A DNA stretch of 64,000 nt from JAFGQU01 sp964483625 (GCA_964483625.1 CAZABB010000006.1:1-64000), one strand, 5' to 3'. Shown: positions 1 to 8,745, counted from the first letter of the stretch. Program-made: numbers and translations. The notes: a model not told the origin generated them from the sequence alone.

Positions 1-259
1 GGAACGAATAATCAAGATGGGTTCCTACATGGACCGGCGCGTGGACGATTTCGAGTGACAAGAATTCTTCATCAGGCAAGTCTTCTTTGGTAATGATACG
101 CTTGCCGAAAAAATGAGCGAGCCGCCCTTTGAGCGTACGCGACATTAATACCTTATTCAGTTTTTTTATTCCCGCACGGTGAGAAACACGTTCGATATCG
201 ACATCATGCACTTCAAACGCTTTCTCATCGATGGGAAGGCTTAAGTCTATAATTCTCAT
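1..259 (-). CDS. Cyclase-family (kynurenine formamidase-like) protein, N-terminal part
   Basis: Reading the minus strand from an ATG at 259 gives an open frame to the window edge, starting MRIIDLSLPID and reaching VHVGTHLDYSF. The last part matches the HxGTHxD metal-binding motif of the cyclase family (PF04199), whose members hydrolyse or cyclise small amide or ester substrates. The C-terminal part lies outside the window. It is the last visible gene of a minus-strand run with an acyl carrier protein and two ketosynthases, so a role on a carrier-bound or released acyl product is plausible but inferred. Confidence 0.75.
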   Translation of the reverse strand, partial: MRIIDLSLPIDEKAFEVHDVDIERVSHRAGIKKLNKVLMSRTLKGRLAHFFGKRIITKEDLPDEEFLSLEIVHAPVHVGTHLDYSF

Positions 260-307
260 AGCCACAAAGTCACATGGTCACACGACACATGTAATATTTT
301 TAAATCA

Positions 308-544
308 TTATGATTGTTTTTTCTTCTCGATCGTCTCCACGATCTGAAGCGGAGTGGAATTTTTGCCGATCTCATTGGCTTCGATCTTCACCTCAAACTG
401 TTTCCCTAAAGCCACGGTCAACTCGACCATCTCGGTGGAATCGACACCGATGGAATCATACAACGTTTTATCCGCGACGAGTTCGTTCTCGCCCACATCA
501 AGTGTCTTGGCAATCGCGGAAATGACTTCCTCCTTCAATGCCAT
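308..544 (-). CDS. Acyl carrier protein
   Basis: A 78-residue protein starting MALKEEVISA, with the phosphopantetheine attachment motif GVDS (Ser about residue 36) in DSIGVDSTEMVEL, as in ACPs of fatty acid and polyketide synthesis. An upstream in-frame ATG at 601 would add 19 basic residues unlike any ACP. The ATG at 544 is preceded closely by a strong AGGAGGAGG ribosome site and is preferred. It lies just downstream of two ketosynthase genes, so it probably carries the chain they extend. It is an extra, cluster-type ACP rather than clearly the housekeeping acpP. Confidence 0.9.
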   Translation of the reverse strand: MALKEEVISAIAKTLDVGENELVADKTLYDSIGVDSTEMVELTVALGKQFEVKIEANEIGKNSTPLQIVETIEKKKQS

Positions 545-652
545 ACCTCCTCCTTCCTGGTTCGTCGTTCGTCTATAGTATTTAGTAAATATTATTCTCA
601 TTTTCGTCTTTGTTCCCTGCTATATACTATCGACTAAAGACCAAAGACTAAT

Positions 653-1888
653 TTAGGCTTTCTCTACAGCTAATACTACGTTAATCCCGCCCCGGCCGCG
701 GGATAGAATAAGAGCTTTGCCTATTTTTTTCCCCCGGGCGGCACCGGGCGTATAATCAAGATCGCAATAGGGATCGGCCATCTCATAGTTTATCGTCGGC
801 AAAACCGTCTGGTGCTGCGCCGAAAGCAGCGTCGAGATCAAATCAAGCGCGGTCTGCGCGCCTAAAAGATTCCCATACATGCTTTTAGGAGCACTTAAGG
901 CGATATCCCCGATCTTTTTGCCGAAAACATTTTTGAGCGCCTGTGTTTCATTCCGGTCACCGATAACCGTCGCGTCACCGTCAAGACAGATATAATCGAT
1001 ATCTCCTTTTTCCCAGCCGGCGTCTTTGAGACATTCTTCTATGGCGTATTCGAAGTTTTCGGTGTTCAATCCGTACCGGGCGTAATGATATCCGTCGGAT
1101 GAAACCCCGACTCCGCGCAGGTATCCGTATACCGACGCATTACGCTTACGGGCATGCGATTCTTTTTCCAGCGTCACAACACCGGCACCTTCCCCCAGAA
1201 CAAAGCCGTCGCGATTTAAATCATAGGGACGGTACGCTCTTTGCGGATTCAAATTATTTTTAGAAAGCTGTCCGCAGCTGGATGCGGATAAAAGAGCATA
1301 GGGCGTAATCGGCGCCTCCATCCCGCCGGCAAGAACATAATCGTTTTTTCCTTCGGCGATTACTTTGGCTCCATACCAAAGCGCCAGAGCGGATGAAGGC
1401 TTATCGGCAACGATCGTTTTACTATATCCCTTAAATCCGTAATAAATCGTCACCTGGCCCTGCGGCGCCGCCGGGAACCAGGCGCTGGCCATATACGGTG
1501 AGATACCTTCTCTTCCTTCTAAATACATATCGCGCAATTCGGTTTCGGCAAAAAGCCACCCTCCCAGAGCGTTGCCCATAAACACTCCGACTCTGGTTTT
1601 GTCTACCTGCGTATGATCTATCGCGGCATCATTCAACGCCTGTTCCGACGCCACCAGCGCCATATGAGAAAACACATCGATTTTTTTGATCAGCCGGCTC
1701 GATAAATGCGTATAACAATCGAGCTCGTGCACCTGGCCGGCAATACGGGAAGGATAGAGTCCGGCGTCAAACCGGGTGATCTCATCAACGAACGAACGGC
1801 CCTGTTTCAAATTCGCCCAGAACGTTTCTTTTTTCATGCCGCAAGGAGCAACGACTCCTAATCCGGTTATGGCAACAGATTCCTTCAT
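653..1888 (-). CDS. Ketosynthase-like chain length factor (KS-beta), catalytic residues lost
   Basis: A 411-residue thiolase-fold protein of the FabF type (start MKESVAITGLG; an ACGGAG ribosome site favours 1888 over the ATG at 1912). The usual nucleophile motif around Cys is replaced by ADKPSSALA, so the Cys position is Lys. The first catalytic His motif (AHGT) reads DGDAT and the second (KSMIGH) reads KSMYGN. All three catalytic residues are therefore gone, as expected for a chain-length-factor partner of a type II polyketide synthase. Its neighbour at 1976-3241 keeps all three. The pair probably forms a heterodimer using the adjacent ACP. An unrelated decayed FabF is less likely because the frame is complete and the fold motifs are kept. 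Confidence 0.85.
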   Translation of the reverse strand: MKESVAITGLGVVAPCGMKKETFWANLKQGRSFVDEITRFDAGLYPSRIAGQVHELDCYTHLSSRLIKKIDVFSHMALVASEQALNDAAIDHTQVDKTRVGVFMGNALGGWLFAETELRDMYLEGREGISPYMASAWFPAAPQGQVTIYYGFKGYSKTIVADKPSSALALWYGAKVIAEGKNDYVLAGGMEAPITPYALLSASSCGQLSKNNLNPQRAYRPYDLNRDGFVLGEGAGVVTLEKESHARKRNASVYGYLRGVGVSSDGYHYARYGLNTENFEYAIEECLKDAGWEKGDIDYICLDGDATVIGDRNETQALKNVFGKKIGDIALSAPKSMYGNLLGAQTALDLISTLLSAQHQTVLPTINYEMADPYCDLDYTPGAARGKKIGKALILSRGRGGINVVLAVEKA

Positions 1889-1911
1889 AAAGAAACTCCG
1901 TTTCTTTTCCA

Positions 1912-1998
1912 CAGATTAGCGCAGACTTCAAACAGATGAACACAGATATTTTGCTCTGCGATCATCTGTGTTCTTTTATCTGTGATCATCTGCGTTAA
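1912..1998. repeat. Dispersed intergenic repeat, family A (palindromic)
   Basis: Alternating copies of CACAGATGAACACAGAT and its complement (CATCTGTGTTC, GATCATCTGCG) form an imperfect palindrome. Related copies occur at 50596-50722 and 61650-61730. The repeat overlaps the 3' end of the active ketosynthase, which takes its last residues (NADDHR) from it. Confidence 0.8.
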
Positions 1999-3241
1999 AT
2001 CTTTTGAAAATGATAGATGAGTGGATTCCGGAAAATCCACTGCTTGTCTTTAAAATATGTTTCGGCATCAATTCCCGTTTTACATTGGGAATGTAATCAA
2101 GATCGCATTGCGGATCGGGCTCCTCCTGATTGATCGTGGGAGGAAGGTATCCGTTCTTAAAAATCATTCCGCACAGCACGCTTTCCACCGCGTTGGCCGC
2201 CGCAAGAGGGTGGCCGATCATCGATTTAATCGAGCTGATGGGGACTTTATAGGCGTAGTCGCCGAAAACCCCCTTGTAGGCATTGGTTTCAAACACATCG
2301 TTCTGGCGGGTGGAAGATCCGTGCGCGTTGATATAGCCGATGTCTTCATTCTCTATCCCCGCCTCCTCGATAGCTTCGCGAATACAGCGTTCCATGGCTT
2401 CACCGCTTTCGGGCAAATCGGTCATATGGTAGGCATTACAGCTGGTCCCGTAACCGATGACTTCTCCGTAAATCGGCGCGCCTCTTTTTTTAGCATGCTC
2501 GAGTTCTTCCAGAATAAGAATCCCCGCACCTTCGGAAATCACAAATCCGTTTCGTTTATTATCGAACGGACGGCTTGCTTTATGCGGCTCGTCGTTATTT
2601 TTGGCAAGCACATTAACCACATCAAACGCCCCGAAGGTGATCGGACATACCGGCGCCTCAGATGCCCCGGCAATAACCAGATCCTGCCGTCCGTCACGGA
2701 TCAATTCGTAACTGAACCCCAAAGAATCGGTCCCGGCCGTACACCCGGTTGAAACCGTACAGTTGAATCCTTGCGTACCGTAGAGAGCACTGATTTCGGC
2801 ACTGGGAGTATTGAACATCGCCGCATCGTAAAGAAAGGGGCGCCCTTTACGGGGATCGATGGGGTTCTTCCCCCACGCCGTCACCCGCAGGAACTCTTCC
2901 TCCATAAACCGCGTGCCGCAGATCGCGTTAGCCAGGATGACGCCGCACCGCCTGCGGTCTAATGTGGCAAAATCAATCCGGCTGTCGGCAACCGCCTGAA
3001 TCGCCGCACCGAGAGCGAACTGCACATATCGATCCATACGGAAATGGTCTTTAATCCCGAATTTTTCCGGGTCGAAGGCAAGATCCTGGGAAGCAATTTT
3101 GGAAACAAAAAGGCTGACGTCGAAATTCTCAACCCGTTCGATACAGGGCTTTCCCGCGATTAAGTTCTCGTAAAACGTGTCTTTATCCTCTCCGGCACCG
3201 CAGATGACGCCGAGCCCGGTAATGACGACTTTTCTTTTCAT
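1976..3241 (-). CDS. Beta-ketoacyl-ACP synthase II-like, active ketosynthase (KS-alpha)
   Basis: A 421-residue FabF-family condensing enzyme. The nucleophile is Cys about residue 167 in TVSTGCTAGTDS; the two catalytic histidines are in NAHGSST and KSMIGHPLAA. It should condense an acyl-thioester with malonyl-ACP. It sits directly upstream of an inactive paralogue and an ACP, the minimal type II polyketide arrangement. The start ATG at 3241 overlaps the end of the TIGR04076-like gene. The extreme C-terminus (NADDHR) is encoded by the dispersed repeat at 1912-1998, so the native end may be slightly shorter. Confidence 0.92.
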   Translation of the reverse strand: MKRKVVITGLGVICGAGEDKDTFYENLIAGKPCIERVENFDVSLFVSKIASQDLAFDPEKFGIKDHFRMDRYVQFALGAAIQAVADSRIDFATLDRRRCGVILANAICGTRFMEEEFLRVTAWGKNPIDPRKGRPFLYDAAMFNTPSAEISALYGTQGFNCTVSTGCTAGTDSLGFSYELIRDGRQDLVIAGASEAPVCPITFGAFDVVNVLAKNNDEPHKASRPFDNKRNGFVISEGAGILILEELEHAKKRGAPIYGEVIGYGTSCNAYHMTDLPESGEAMERCIREAIEEAGIENEDIGYINAHGSSTRQNDVFETNAYKGVFGDYAYKVPISSIKSMIGHPLAAANAVESVLCGMIFKNGYLPPTINQEEPDPQCDLDYIPNVKRELMPKHILKTSSGFSGIHSSIIFKRFNADDHR

Positions 3242-3840
3242 TCTATTCTCCTTACCTTAAACTTCAAATTCCCGCCGTCGGGACACGCGGTACCGGTCTT
3301 ACAGTTTTCGTCCTCTTCGAAAGAAAACTTCGCCCCGAAATTGAGCGCGAATAAAACCGGAAAGAGCGCACTATAGGCAGCGCCGCAGAAACTATCCGGC
3401 GTTTTCAACCCTTTCACCTCCCATTTCTGTCCCGACACATAGCCAAAGGTACACCGGCCGCAGACCTCCTGGACTTCAATTTCCATATTTTTAGGATTGG
3501 GCCCCTTCGGCTTCTCCTTCCGTGGTTCGACAATGATATTGCCGGCTTGGTCTAAAACCTCGACCTTAAACGTCAGCTTGGCGTTATCGGGACAGGTCAC
3601 CTTAATCGAACGCATATTCTCCATAAACGGGAACTGTGCCCCGAAGGTCAACGCGTACAAGCAGGGAAATGCCGACTGGGAAAGCCCCAGACAAAAATCT
3701 TTCGGGGGATGAGTGAAATCATCGAGAACAATCTCATCTCCTACGTTATAGTGATGATAACAATATCCTTTCTGCTCAAGGACGGTCATTTTAAGTTTGG
3801 GAAATGTTACTTTCTGGGAAGCTTCTTTGTTCTCATCCAT
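3238..3840 (-). CDS. Tandem TIGR04076-like protein
   Basis: A 200-residue protein made of two related halves. Each has a GYCYHHYNVGDE- or GRCTFGYVSGQK-type segment, an aliphatic LYALTFGA/LFALNFGA helix and a terminal TCPD/ACPD element followed by beta strands. This fits two copies of the roughly 80-residue TIGR04076 family, of unknown biochemical role and common in anaerobes. The start has a GGAGGAAATCC ribosome site. It overlaps the genes on both sides by a few bases, so it is translated in one operon with the ketosynthases and the reductase. Confidence 0.7.
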   Translation of the reverse strand: MDENKEASQKVTFPKLKMTVLEQKGYCYHHYNVGDEIVLDDFTHPPKDFCLGLSQSAFPCLYALTFGAQFPFMENMRSIKVTCPDNAKLTFKVEVLDQAGNIIVEPRKEKPKGPNPKNMEIEVQEVCGRCTFGYVSGQKWEVKGLKTPDSFCGAAYSALFPVLFALNFGAKFSFEEDENCKTGTACPDGGNLKFKVRRIE

Positions 3841-4846
3841 GGATTTCCTCCTTTATCGACATACATTCAGAGATCAGCTCCTCACGGGTAAAAAATTCCT
3901 TTTTAGCCTCAACCCTATGGACCAGATCAACCAGTTTTCTGTTTAAAGAAGCGTCTTTACCGATACTTTTAGCCAACCGTACGATCTCGCCGTTGATATA
4001 ATCGATCTCAGATGGTTTCCCGCGCTGAATGCTCTGCAAGATCGACCCGTAGAGTGGTTCTTTACTTAAAGACATCATGATCTTAGAAAAAAACGCCGCC
4101 GCTTTATCAATCGGCATACCGAGGAGTCCTTCGATGCGCTCTTTGGGATAGCCGGGTAGACTTTCCAACATAATCCCGGCTAAAGACACGATACGGAACG
4201 CCTCCCGATTCAGCCGGATCGCACACTCGGCTACGTTTACGTCAGCAAATGCCTCCTGCATCGAAACCCCCAGGATAGCGGCAATACAATTATTCAGATT
4301 AATAAAGAGCTTAAGATATTTCGCTCCCAGGATATTTTCCGAACGCACCACACCACTGACCGTACGTAATATTTCCGTCAATACCTCTGTCTGGGGAGGA
4401 AGCGCGCCGGAAAGAGAACCGATAACAAAATCCCCTTCAAAATTATGCACTATCCGGTTGGGCGGATAGAACGTCGCTCCAAACATCACGATACCGGTAA
4501 TGATATTTCGCGAGTCAACATATTCCTGTACGATCGCATCGGCGGCAATCCCGTTCTGGGTGGTCACAACGACGGCATCTTTCAGGTAGCGATGATTACG
4601 GTGCACGATCTCCTTTAGGTCGCCGATTTTCGTCGCAAGAATCGCGACTTCAACCGGTTGAGACAATTCCGTCACCACCTTAACCGCAGCTCTATGCGCA
4701 CCCCGAACTCCCTCGATACGCATGCCTTCTGAAACAACCGCATCAACCTGGTAATCTTTTACCACACACCCCACCTCAAGCCGTTCACTCATATATCCGG
4801 CAAATAATCCGCCAATAGCTCCGCACCCAAGCACCGCAATGTTCAT
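3833..4846 (-). CDS. Ketopantoate reductase family (ApbA/PanE-like) oxidoreductase
   Basis: Begins MNIAVLGCGAIGGLFAGYM, a GxGxxG NAD(P)H-binding Rossmann motif, followed by the PanE-type ATKIGD and TTQNGI segments and a C-terminal helical domain (about 337 residues). The ATG at 4846 overlaps the upstream stop codon as ATGA and is preferred over a TTG at 4861. The family reduces 2-oxo acids, classically ketopantoate. Within a ketosynthase operon it may instead reduce a keto group on the product, which is inference. Confidence 0.8.
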   Translation of the reverse strand: MNIAVLGCGAIGGLFAGYMSERLEVGCVVKDYQVDAVVSEGMRIEGVRGAHRAAVKVVTELSQPVEVAILATKIGDLKEIVHRNHRYLKDAVVVTTQNGIAADAIVQEYVDSRNIITGIVMFGATFYPPNRIVHNFEGDFVIGSLSGALPPQTEVLTEILRTVSGVVRSENILGAKYLKLFINLNNCIAAILGVSMQEAFADVNVAECAIRLNREAFRIVSLAGIMLESLPGYPKERIEGLLGMPIDKAAAFFSKIMMSLSKEPLYGSILQSIQRGKPSEIDYINGEIVRLAKSIGKDASLNRKLVDLVHRVEAKKEFFTREELISECMSIKEEIHG

Positions 4847-5295
4847 GATTTCTTCTCGCAATATTTTTTGAGCGCTCCCAGTACTTTATCCAGCCCCTTG
4901 GTGTGCATCTTCTTAAACATAAGCCCCCAGAGCATTCGTTGCACCGGATTCTTCAATTGGTAACAGAACCGGTAGACGATTTCAACCGCCATGCCGGCAC
5001 GATGTATGAAAAATTCTTCGTATCCCCCTTGAAACATTCCGTCCAGAAAGTCACGCCGCAGATACTTTTGCGTCCTGTCAACGATCGCGTTACGTTTATG
5101 CCACGCCGGGCCGAAGGGAAATTTTGCCTTCTGCCAATACAGGGTCCCCGGACCGGTACCGCCGGAGAGGTTCGTAAACCGCATCGCCAGATTCTCCGGC
5201 CACCACCGGCTTTCAGACGCCTTTACCAATTCTTCGAACACATCGGTATCGGGATCGGCTAAGGCGATATGAATATTCTGTTTAAGCGCCTGCAT
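4843..5295 (-). CDS. SRPBCC/START-like protein (possible polyketide aromatase/cyclase)
   Basis: A 150-residue protein with the spacing of a small START-like (SRPBCC) domain: an N-terminal strand, ...PDTDVFEELVKASESRWWPEN..., a central beta sheet and a long C-terminal helix. I see no catalytic motif that settles it. Polyketide cyclases use this fold and the neighbours are ketosynthases, so a cyclase or lipid-binding role is possible. It overlaps the PCP_red-like gene by 14 bases and the reductase by ATGA. Confidence 0.5.
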   Translation of the reverse strand: MQALKQNIHIALADPDTDVFEELVKASESRWWPENLAMRFTNLSGGTGPGTLYWQKAKFPFGPAWHKRNAIVDRTQKYLRRDFLDGMFQGGYEEFFIHRAGMAVEIVYRFCYQLKNPVQRMLWGLMFKKMHTKGLDKVLGALKKYCEKKS

Positions 5296-5554
5296 CGTCT
5301 ACGAACTGTTGATAGTCGATGTGTAAATGCTGAAACAACCGGCGCATCATATCCCGAAACGCCGGAGGAACTTCCCGGAAAAAAGCTTCGATCAAATCTT
5401 TTTCCTGGACGGATTGCGAGCCGCGGGATGCGGCAATCTCTTCAGCGCATTCTTTTACCAGCTGTTCGGCGATGGACCGGTGAAATTGAGGAAGGTTCCC
5501 GATCACGGTATCGAAAATGTCTTGTGTCTTTTTATCCCACGCTATATCTGCCAT
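5282..5554 (-). CDS. PCP_red-like small protein
   Basis: A 90-residue helical protein (MADIAWDKKTQDIFDTVIG...) resembling the C-terminal domain of the light-independent protochlorophyllide reductase B subunit (PCP_red). In that domain a helix-rich unit with a conserved basic/aromatic W...R..A pattern occurs stand-alone in many anaerobes. No photosynthesis gene is nearby. It is probably the first gene of the ketosynthase operon, with a GGATC-type ribosome site and the repeat-rich gap 5555-5765 upstream. Confidence 0.55.
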   Translation of the reverse strand: MADIAWDKKTQDIFDTVIGNLPQFHRSIAEQLVKECAEEIAASRGSQSVQEKDLIEAFFREVPPAFRDMMRRLFQHLHIDYQQFVDDAGA

Positions 5555-5567
5555 ACAAGATCCTTTC

Positions 5568-5640
5568 TATTAAAAATTCCAAGCTCCAAGATCCAAATTC
5601 CAAATAAATCTCAAACTCCAAATCTCAAACAGGTTTTCGT
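5568..5640. repeat. Dispersed intergenic repeat, family C (TCCAAATTCCAAA type)
   Basis: A run of TTCCAAGCTCCAAGATCCAA-like units, low complexity in TCCAA/CTCAAA. It is followed by an inverted GGGATCCCGC motif at about 5698-5711. The whole gap 5555-5765 holds repeats and no gene that I can support. Confidence 0.65.
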
Positions 5641-5765
5641 TTAGAACATTGTGATTTTGGTTATTGGAGTTTCCCGTACATAAATGCAATTTATTTAACG
5701 GGATCCCGCTGAATAATGAAATTATGGAACGGGATATTTGGAAATTGTGATTTGTAATTTGTATA

Positions 5766-6506
5766 TCATACATTTCCTATCAATTGAAATGCGCCGTTAA
5801 TCATTTTCATTTCGGCTTCGAAATACCGGTAATCGGTGAACCCGAGCTGTCCGGTAATCAGATTGTCGGAAACCGCAAGAACAACGGCAACCCTGCTCTT
5901 ATAGAGGTTAGCCAGGGTTACAAAGGGACTGGTCACCATATCCACCGCAATCGCGCCTTTCTCGATATAGGAATTCACGATATCCTTGGTTTCGCGGAAG
6001 ATGGCATCGGTCGTCCAGATGCCGCCGCGATGGGCCCCGCCGATCTGCCGAAACGTCTCCTCAAGCGATGAAGTCAATGCCGTATCGACCAAAGGCGTAT
6101 AATCGTTATCTACGTAATACTGCGTCGCTCCGTCGCCGCGAATTATGGTATCGCCGATAATGAAATCGCCGATCGCAATATCTTCCCGCAACGCCCCGCA
6201 GGAACCGATACGAATAAGCGTCTTGACTCCGGCGGCACAGACCAGTTCGGTAACAAAAGCCGAATCCGGCGCGTAGAATCCGCCGTTGCCGACGGTGATT
6301 CGTTTCCCGTTATAGGTACCGGTCCAGAATGTGTACCCTAAAAACGTAAAATTCTTAACCGGGTCATGGAGCTTATCGACACACATCTTCGCCCGCTGCG
6401 GCTGGCCGCTGATGACAGCAACATCGCCAAAATCTCCTTGGCGAAACTGCAAAGAATCCAGTAAACCTTTAGGCTCCATATGAACATCTCTGGTCATCAT
6501 AGTCAT
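5766..6506 (-). CDS. Nucleoside phosphorylase family protein
   Basis: A 246-residue PNP_UDP_1-type enzyme. It has VGNGGFYAPDSAFVTEL, the phosphate-site segment LIRIGSCGALREDI, and the base/ribose region AIAVDMVTSPFVTLANLY followed by VLAVSDNL. The family splits nucleosides with phosphate. GAAGGAG lies 2 bases before the ATG at 6506 and 8 bases before the ATG at 6500, so the in-frame ATG at 6500 is an equally good start. The salvage substrate (purine or uridine) cannot be assigned. Confidence 0.85.
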   Translation of the reverse strand: MTMMTRDVHMEPKGLLDSLQFRQGDFGDVAVISGQPQRAKMCVDKLHDPVKNFTFLGYTFWTGTYNGKRITVGNGGFYAPDSAFVTELVCAAGVKTLIRIGSCGALREDIAIGDFIIGDTIIRGDGATQYYVDNDYTPLVDTALTSSLEETFRQIGGAHRGGIWTTDAIFRETKDIVNSYIEKGAIAVDMVTSPFVTLANLYKSRVAVVLAVSDNLITGQLGFTDYRYFEAEMKMINGAFQLIGNV

Positions 6507-6517
6507 TACTCCTTCAA

Positions 6518-6612
6518 TTAGTCACAAAGTCACACGTAACAATCACAATGCTGTATTCTCTTGACGTGTGTCGTGTGACGTGTGTCGTGTGGCGTGTGTC
6601 GTGTGACTTTTC
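6518..6612. repeat. Dispersed low-complexity repeat, family B (GTGTGACGTGTG type)
   Basis: A purine/pyrimidine run of GTGTCGTGTGAC units preceded by AGTCACAAAGTCACACG. Copies lie at 258-290, 61990-62096 and 63416-63456. Here it forms the 3' end of the ligase gene and encodes a tail rich in His, Thr and Arg. Confidence 0.75.
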
Positions 6613-8105
6613 AGCGCTTGTTTATCGATTTTTCCCGTCCGGTTCTTCGGCAGAGAGGTCACGAATTCAAAATGATGCGGAATTTTAAAGTGAGCGAGAT
6701 GTTCTTTTAAAAACCCCCGCAATTCATCAACTGATAATTGAGCTCCTGGGGCTAACACCATAAATGCTTTCGGCACTTCTCCCCGTAATGAATCAGCAAC
6801 GCCGATCACAGCGACTTCTTTGATCGCAGGGTGTCTCTGCATTTTTTCTTCGACTTCAACCGAAAAAACAATTTCTCCCGCCACTTTGATCATATCCTTT
6901 TTGCGGCCGACGATATAGAATAGCCCGGCCTCGTCACAATACGCGATATCTCCGGTTTTCAGCCAACCATCACACGTGAGGACTTCTTTGGTCAACCCCT
7001 CTTCCCGGTAGTATCCCTTCATGACCCCTTTGCCCTTCACCCATAATTCACCGTGTACCCCCATCGGACAACCCTTCCCCTGGTCATCAACAATTTTTGC
7101 CTGCATTGCGGGAGAAAACTTTCCGATACTGTGGATCTTCGTTATATCGTTGGGAGAATACGTATTGGGGGCTGATGTCTCGGTCATCCCCCAGCCATTT
7201 AAAAGAGCCGTCGTGGGGCACATCTTCTTAAATCGTTGCAGAAGAACCGGGGAGGAAGGCGCGCCAAATACCACCGCCCACCGTAATGAGGAAAGGTCGA
7301 ACGCATCATGTTCCTTAAGAGAAAGAATCGCGATAAACATCGCCGGAACAATACAAAAAATAGTCCCCCGATGCTGTTGAATCATGCGTAAGAACTCCAA
7401 CGGCTGGAATCGTTCCATCAATACCAGAGGCGAAGCAAAACGGATCATAAGCAAAATATAATCCAGTCCGGCGATATGAGAGAATGGTATTCCTGCGCAG
7501 ACAAAAACATCCTGATCGGTTATCTTAAGAAAGTAATCCATCGTCTCAAGGGGACTCAGAAGATGAGCATAGGTAAGCATGACGCCTTTGGGGTGACCGG
7601 TAGACCCGGAGGTATAAAAGACAGCCGCAAGGCGGCCGGGATCAACTTCACCTTTGGGCAAATGAGCAGGCATCGCGGCCATGATCTCATTCCAGTTGAC
7701 GGTGGCGCCGGCCTCTTCTCCCTGCACGATAACATGTTTTAATCCCGAACATGCCCGCATAATGGAGCCGACATCGATTCCTTTTTTAGGCTGGATAAGC
7801 AACACCTCCGCCCCACTGTGATTGATAAACTGAATAATTTCATCTTCAGTCAACATGAAGTCTAACGGTATAACGGTACCTTGAGCGCTGAAAACACCCG
7901 AAAAGCTTATCAATGTTTCCGGGGTATTAGGTAAATAGATAGCAATTTTAGGTTCGCTACCGAGATTAAGACCGAGAAGATAATTGGCCAATTTGAACGC
8001 AGCTTTGGCGATCTGAGGGAACGTCATTTTCTTTTCCTTATATATAAGCATCGGACGATCCCGGTAACGATCACATTGTTCGATAAGCAGTTGTTTTATA
8101 TCCAT
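6543..8105 (-). CDS. AMP-dependent acyl-CoA/acyl-ACP ligase
   Basis: A 520-residue adenylate-forming enzyme. It shows the P-loop YTSGSTGHPKGV, GWGMTETSAP, the hinge TGDIAYCDEAGLFYIVGRKKD and the A10 lysine motif LPKNRTGKID. It should activate a carboxylic acid as acyl-AMP and pass it to CoA or a carrier protein. The last about 20 residues (HTTHATRHTSHDTRQ...) come from the dispersed repeat at 6518-6612 and are not part of the fold. An 11-bp inverted repeat sits 23 bases upstream of the start, next to a PadR-like gene, so repression by that regulator is likely. Confidence 0.9.
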   Translation of the reverse strand: MDIKQLLIEQCDRYRDRPMLIYKEKKMTFPQIAKAAFKLANYLLGLNLGSEPKIAIYLPNTPETLISFSGVFSAQGTVIPLDFMLTEDEIIQFINHSGAEVLLIQPKKGIDVGSIMRACSGLKHVIVQGEEAGATVNWNEIMAAMPAHLPKGEVDPGRLAAVFYTSGSTGHPKGVMLTYAHLLSPLETMDYFLKITDQDVFVCAGIPFSHIAGLDYILLMIRFASPLVLMERFQPLEFLRMIQQHRGTIFCIVPAMFIAILSLKEHDAFDLSSLRWAVVFGAPSSPVLLQRFKKMCPTTALLNGWGMTETSAPNTYSPNDITKIHSIGKFSPAMQAKIVDDQGKGCPMGVHGELWVKGKGVMKGYYREEGLTKEVLTCDGWLKTGDIAYCDEAGLFYIVGRKKDMIKVAGEIVFSVEVEEKMQRHPAIKEVAVIGVADSLRGEVPKAFMVLAPGAQLSVDELRGFLKEHLAHFKIPHHFEFVTSLPKNRTGKIDKQALKSHTTHATRHTSHDTRQENTAL

Positions 8106-8127
8106 ATCTTCTTTCCTCCTGGGGTTA

Positions 8128-8157
8128 TAGTAAAATTTTATTAGTTAAATTTTACTA
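8128..8157. promoter_or_regulatory. Perfect 11-bp inverted repeat, candidate PadR operator
   Basis: TAGTAAAATTT (8128-8138) and AAATTTTACTA (8147-8157) are exact complements separated by 8 bases. The site lies in the 109-base gap between the acyl ligase start (8105) and the PadR-like gene end (8215), close enough to the ligase start to cover its promoter. Confidence 0.7.
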
Positions 8158-8214
8158 TTTATACCTAAAAAGTCAATGGCATTTTTCCCTGTGTCTCAAG
8201 GGATCCGCTAAACC

Positions 8215-8745
8215 CTATACGCCTTGTTTTAATTGGTTCTTTACCGTGCTCACCATCTCCCGCAAAAATACTTTCTCAGTCGCAACGAGGGCGAGATGGT
8301 GTTCTAAGAGTAATTGAATATTGCGGGGAGAATCCTCTAACTGGTTCTGTTTCTCAATCAACCACTGCTCCACTTCACGTAAAAACCTCATCCTGAGCCG
8401 CAAAAGAGGCAAGACTTCTTTTTTATTCAGAAAAGCAAGAAAATAAAGCGGGATATCGATTTCGATGAAGGGACGCCGCTGTGAACGAAGCGCTTCCTTG
8501 GCCAGACGGGAAAACTCTTTTTCTCCCTTGGCGGTAATACAATAGCGGTATTTACGCAGACGGGCACTCTTGATTTCTTTTTTCTCGACAAGCCCTTCCT
8601 TCTCCATCTTCTGAAGAGGATAATAAATCGATTTGGTTTCCAGCTGAGAAAACGATCCGAGTTCGTTGGTGATGAATTTTTTAATATCGTAGCCGGTGGC
8701 GGGATTTTTTTTTAAAATACCCAGGATAATGAATCGTTGAATCAT
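8215..8745 (-). CDS. PadR family transcriptional regulator
   Basis: A 176-residue protein with an N-terminal winged helix (MIQRFIILGILKKNPATGYDIKKFI...), the PadR pattern LGxLxxxPxxGYdI, a wing YRYCITAKGEKEF and a C-terminal helical dimerisation domain. Its ATG overlaps the accA stop, so it is co-transcribed with accA. A perfect inverted repeat just downstream, in front of the acyl ligase, is its probable operator. Confidence 0.88.
   Translation of the reverse strand: MIQRFIILGILKKNPATGYDIKKFITNELGSFSQLETKSIYYPLQKMEKEGLVEKKEIKSARLRKYRYCITAKGEKEFSRLAKEALRSQRRPFIEIDIPLYFLAFLNKKEVLPLLRLRMRFLREVEQWLIEKQNQLEDSPRNIQLLLEHHLALVATEKVFLREMVSTVKNQLKQGV

Noticed and set aside
6518..6612. GTGTCGTGTGAC units as a CRISPR array
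   Set aside because: There are no spacers of even length between units and no cas gene nearby. The same low-complexity DNA recurs at other gaps, so it is a dispersed repeat.
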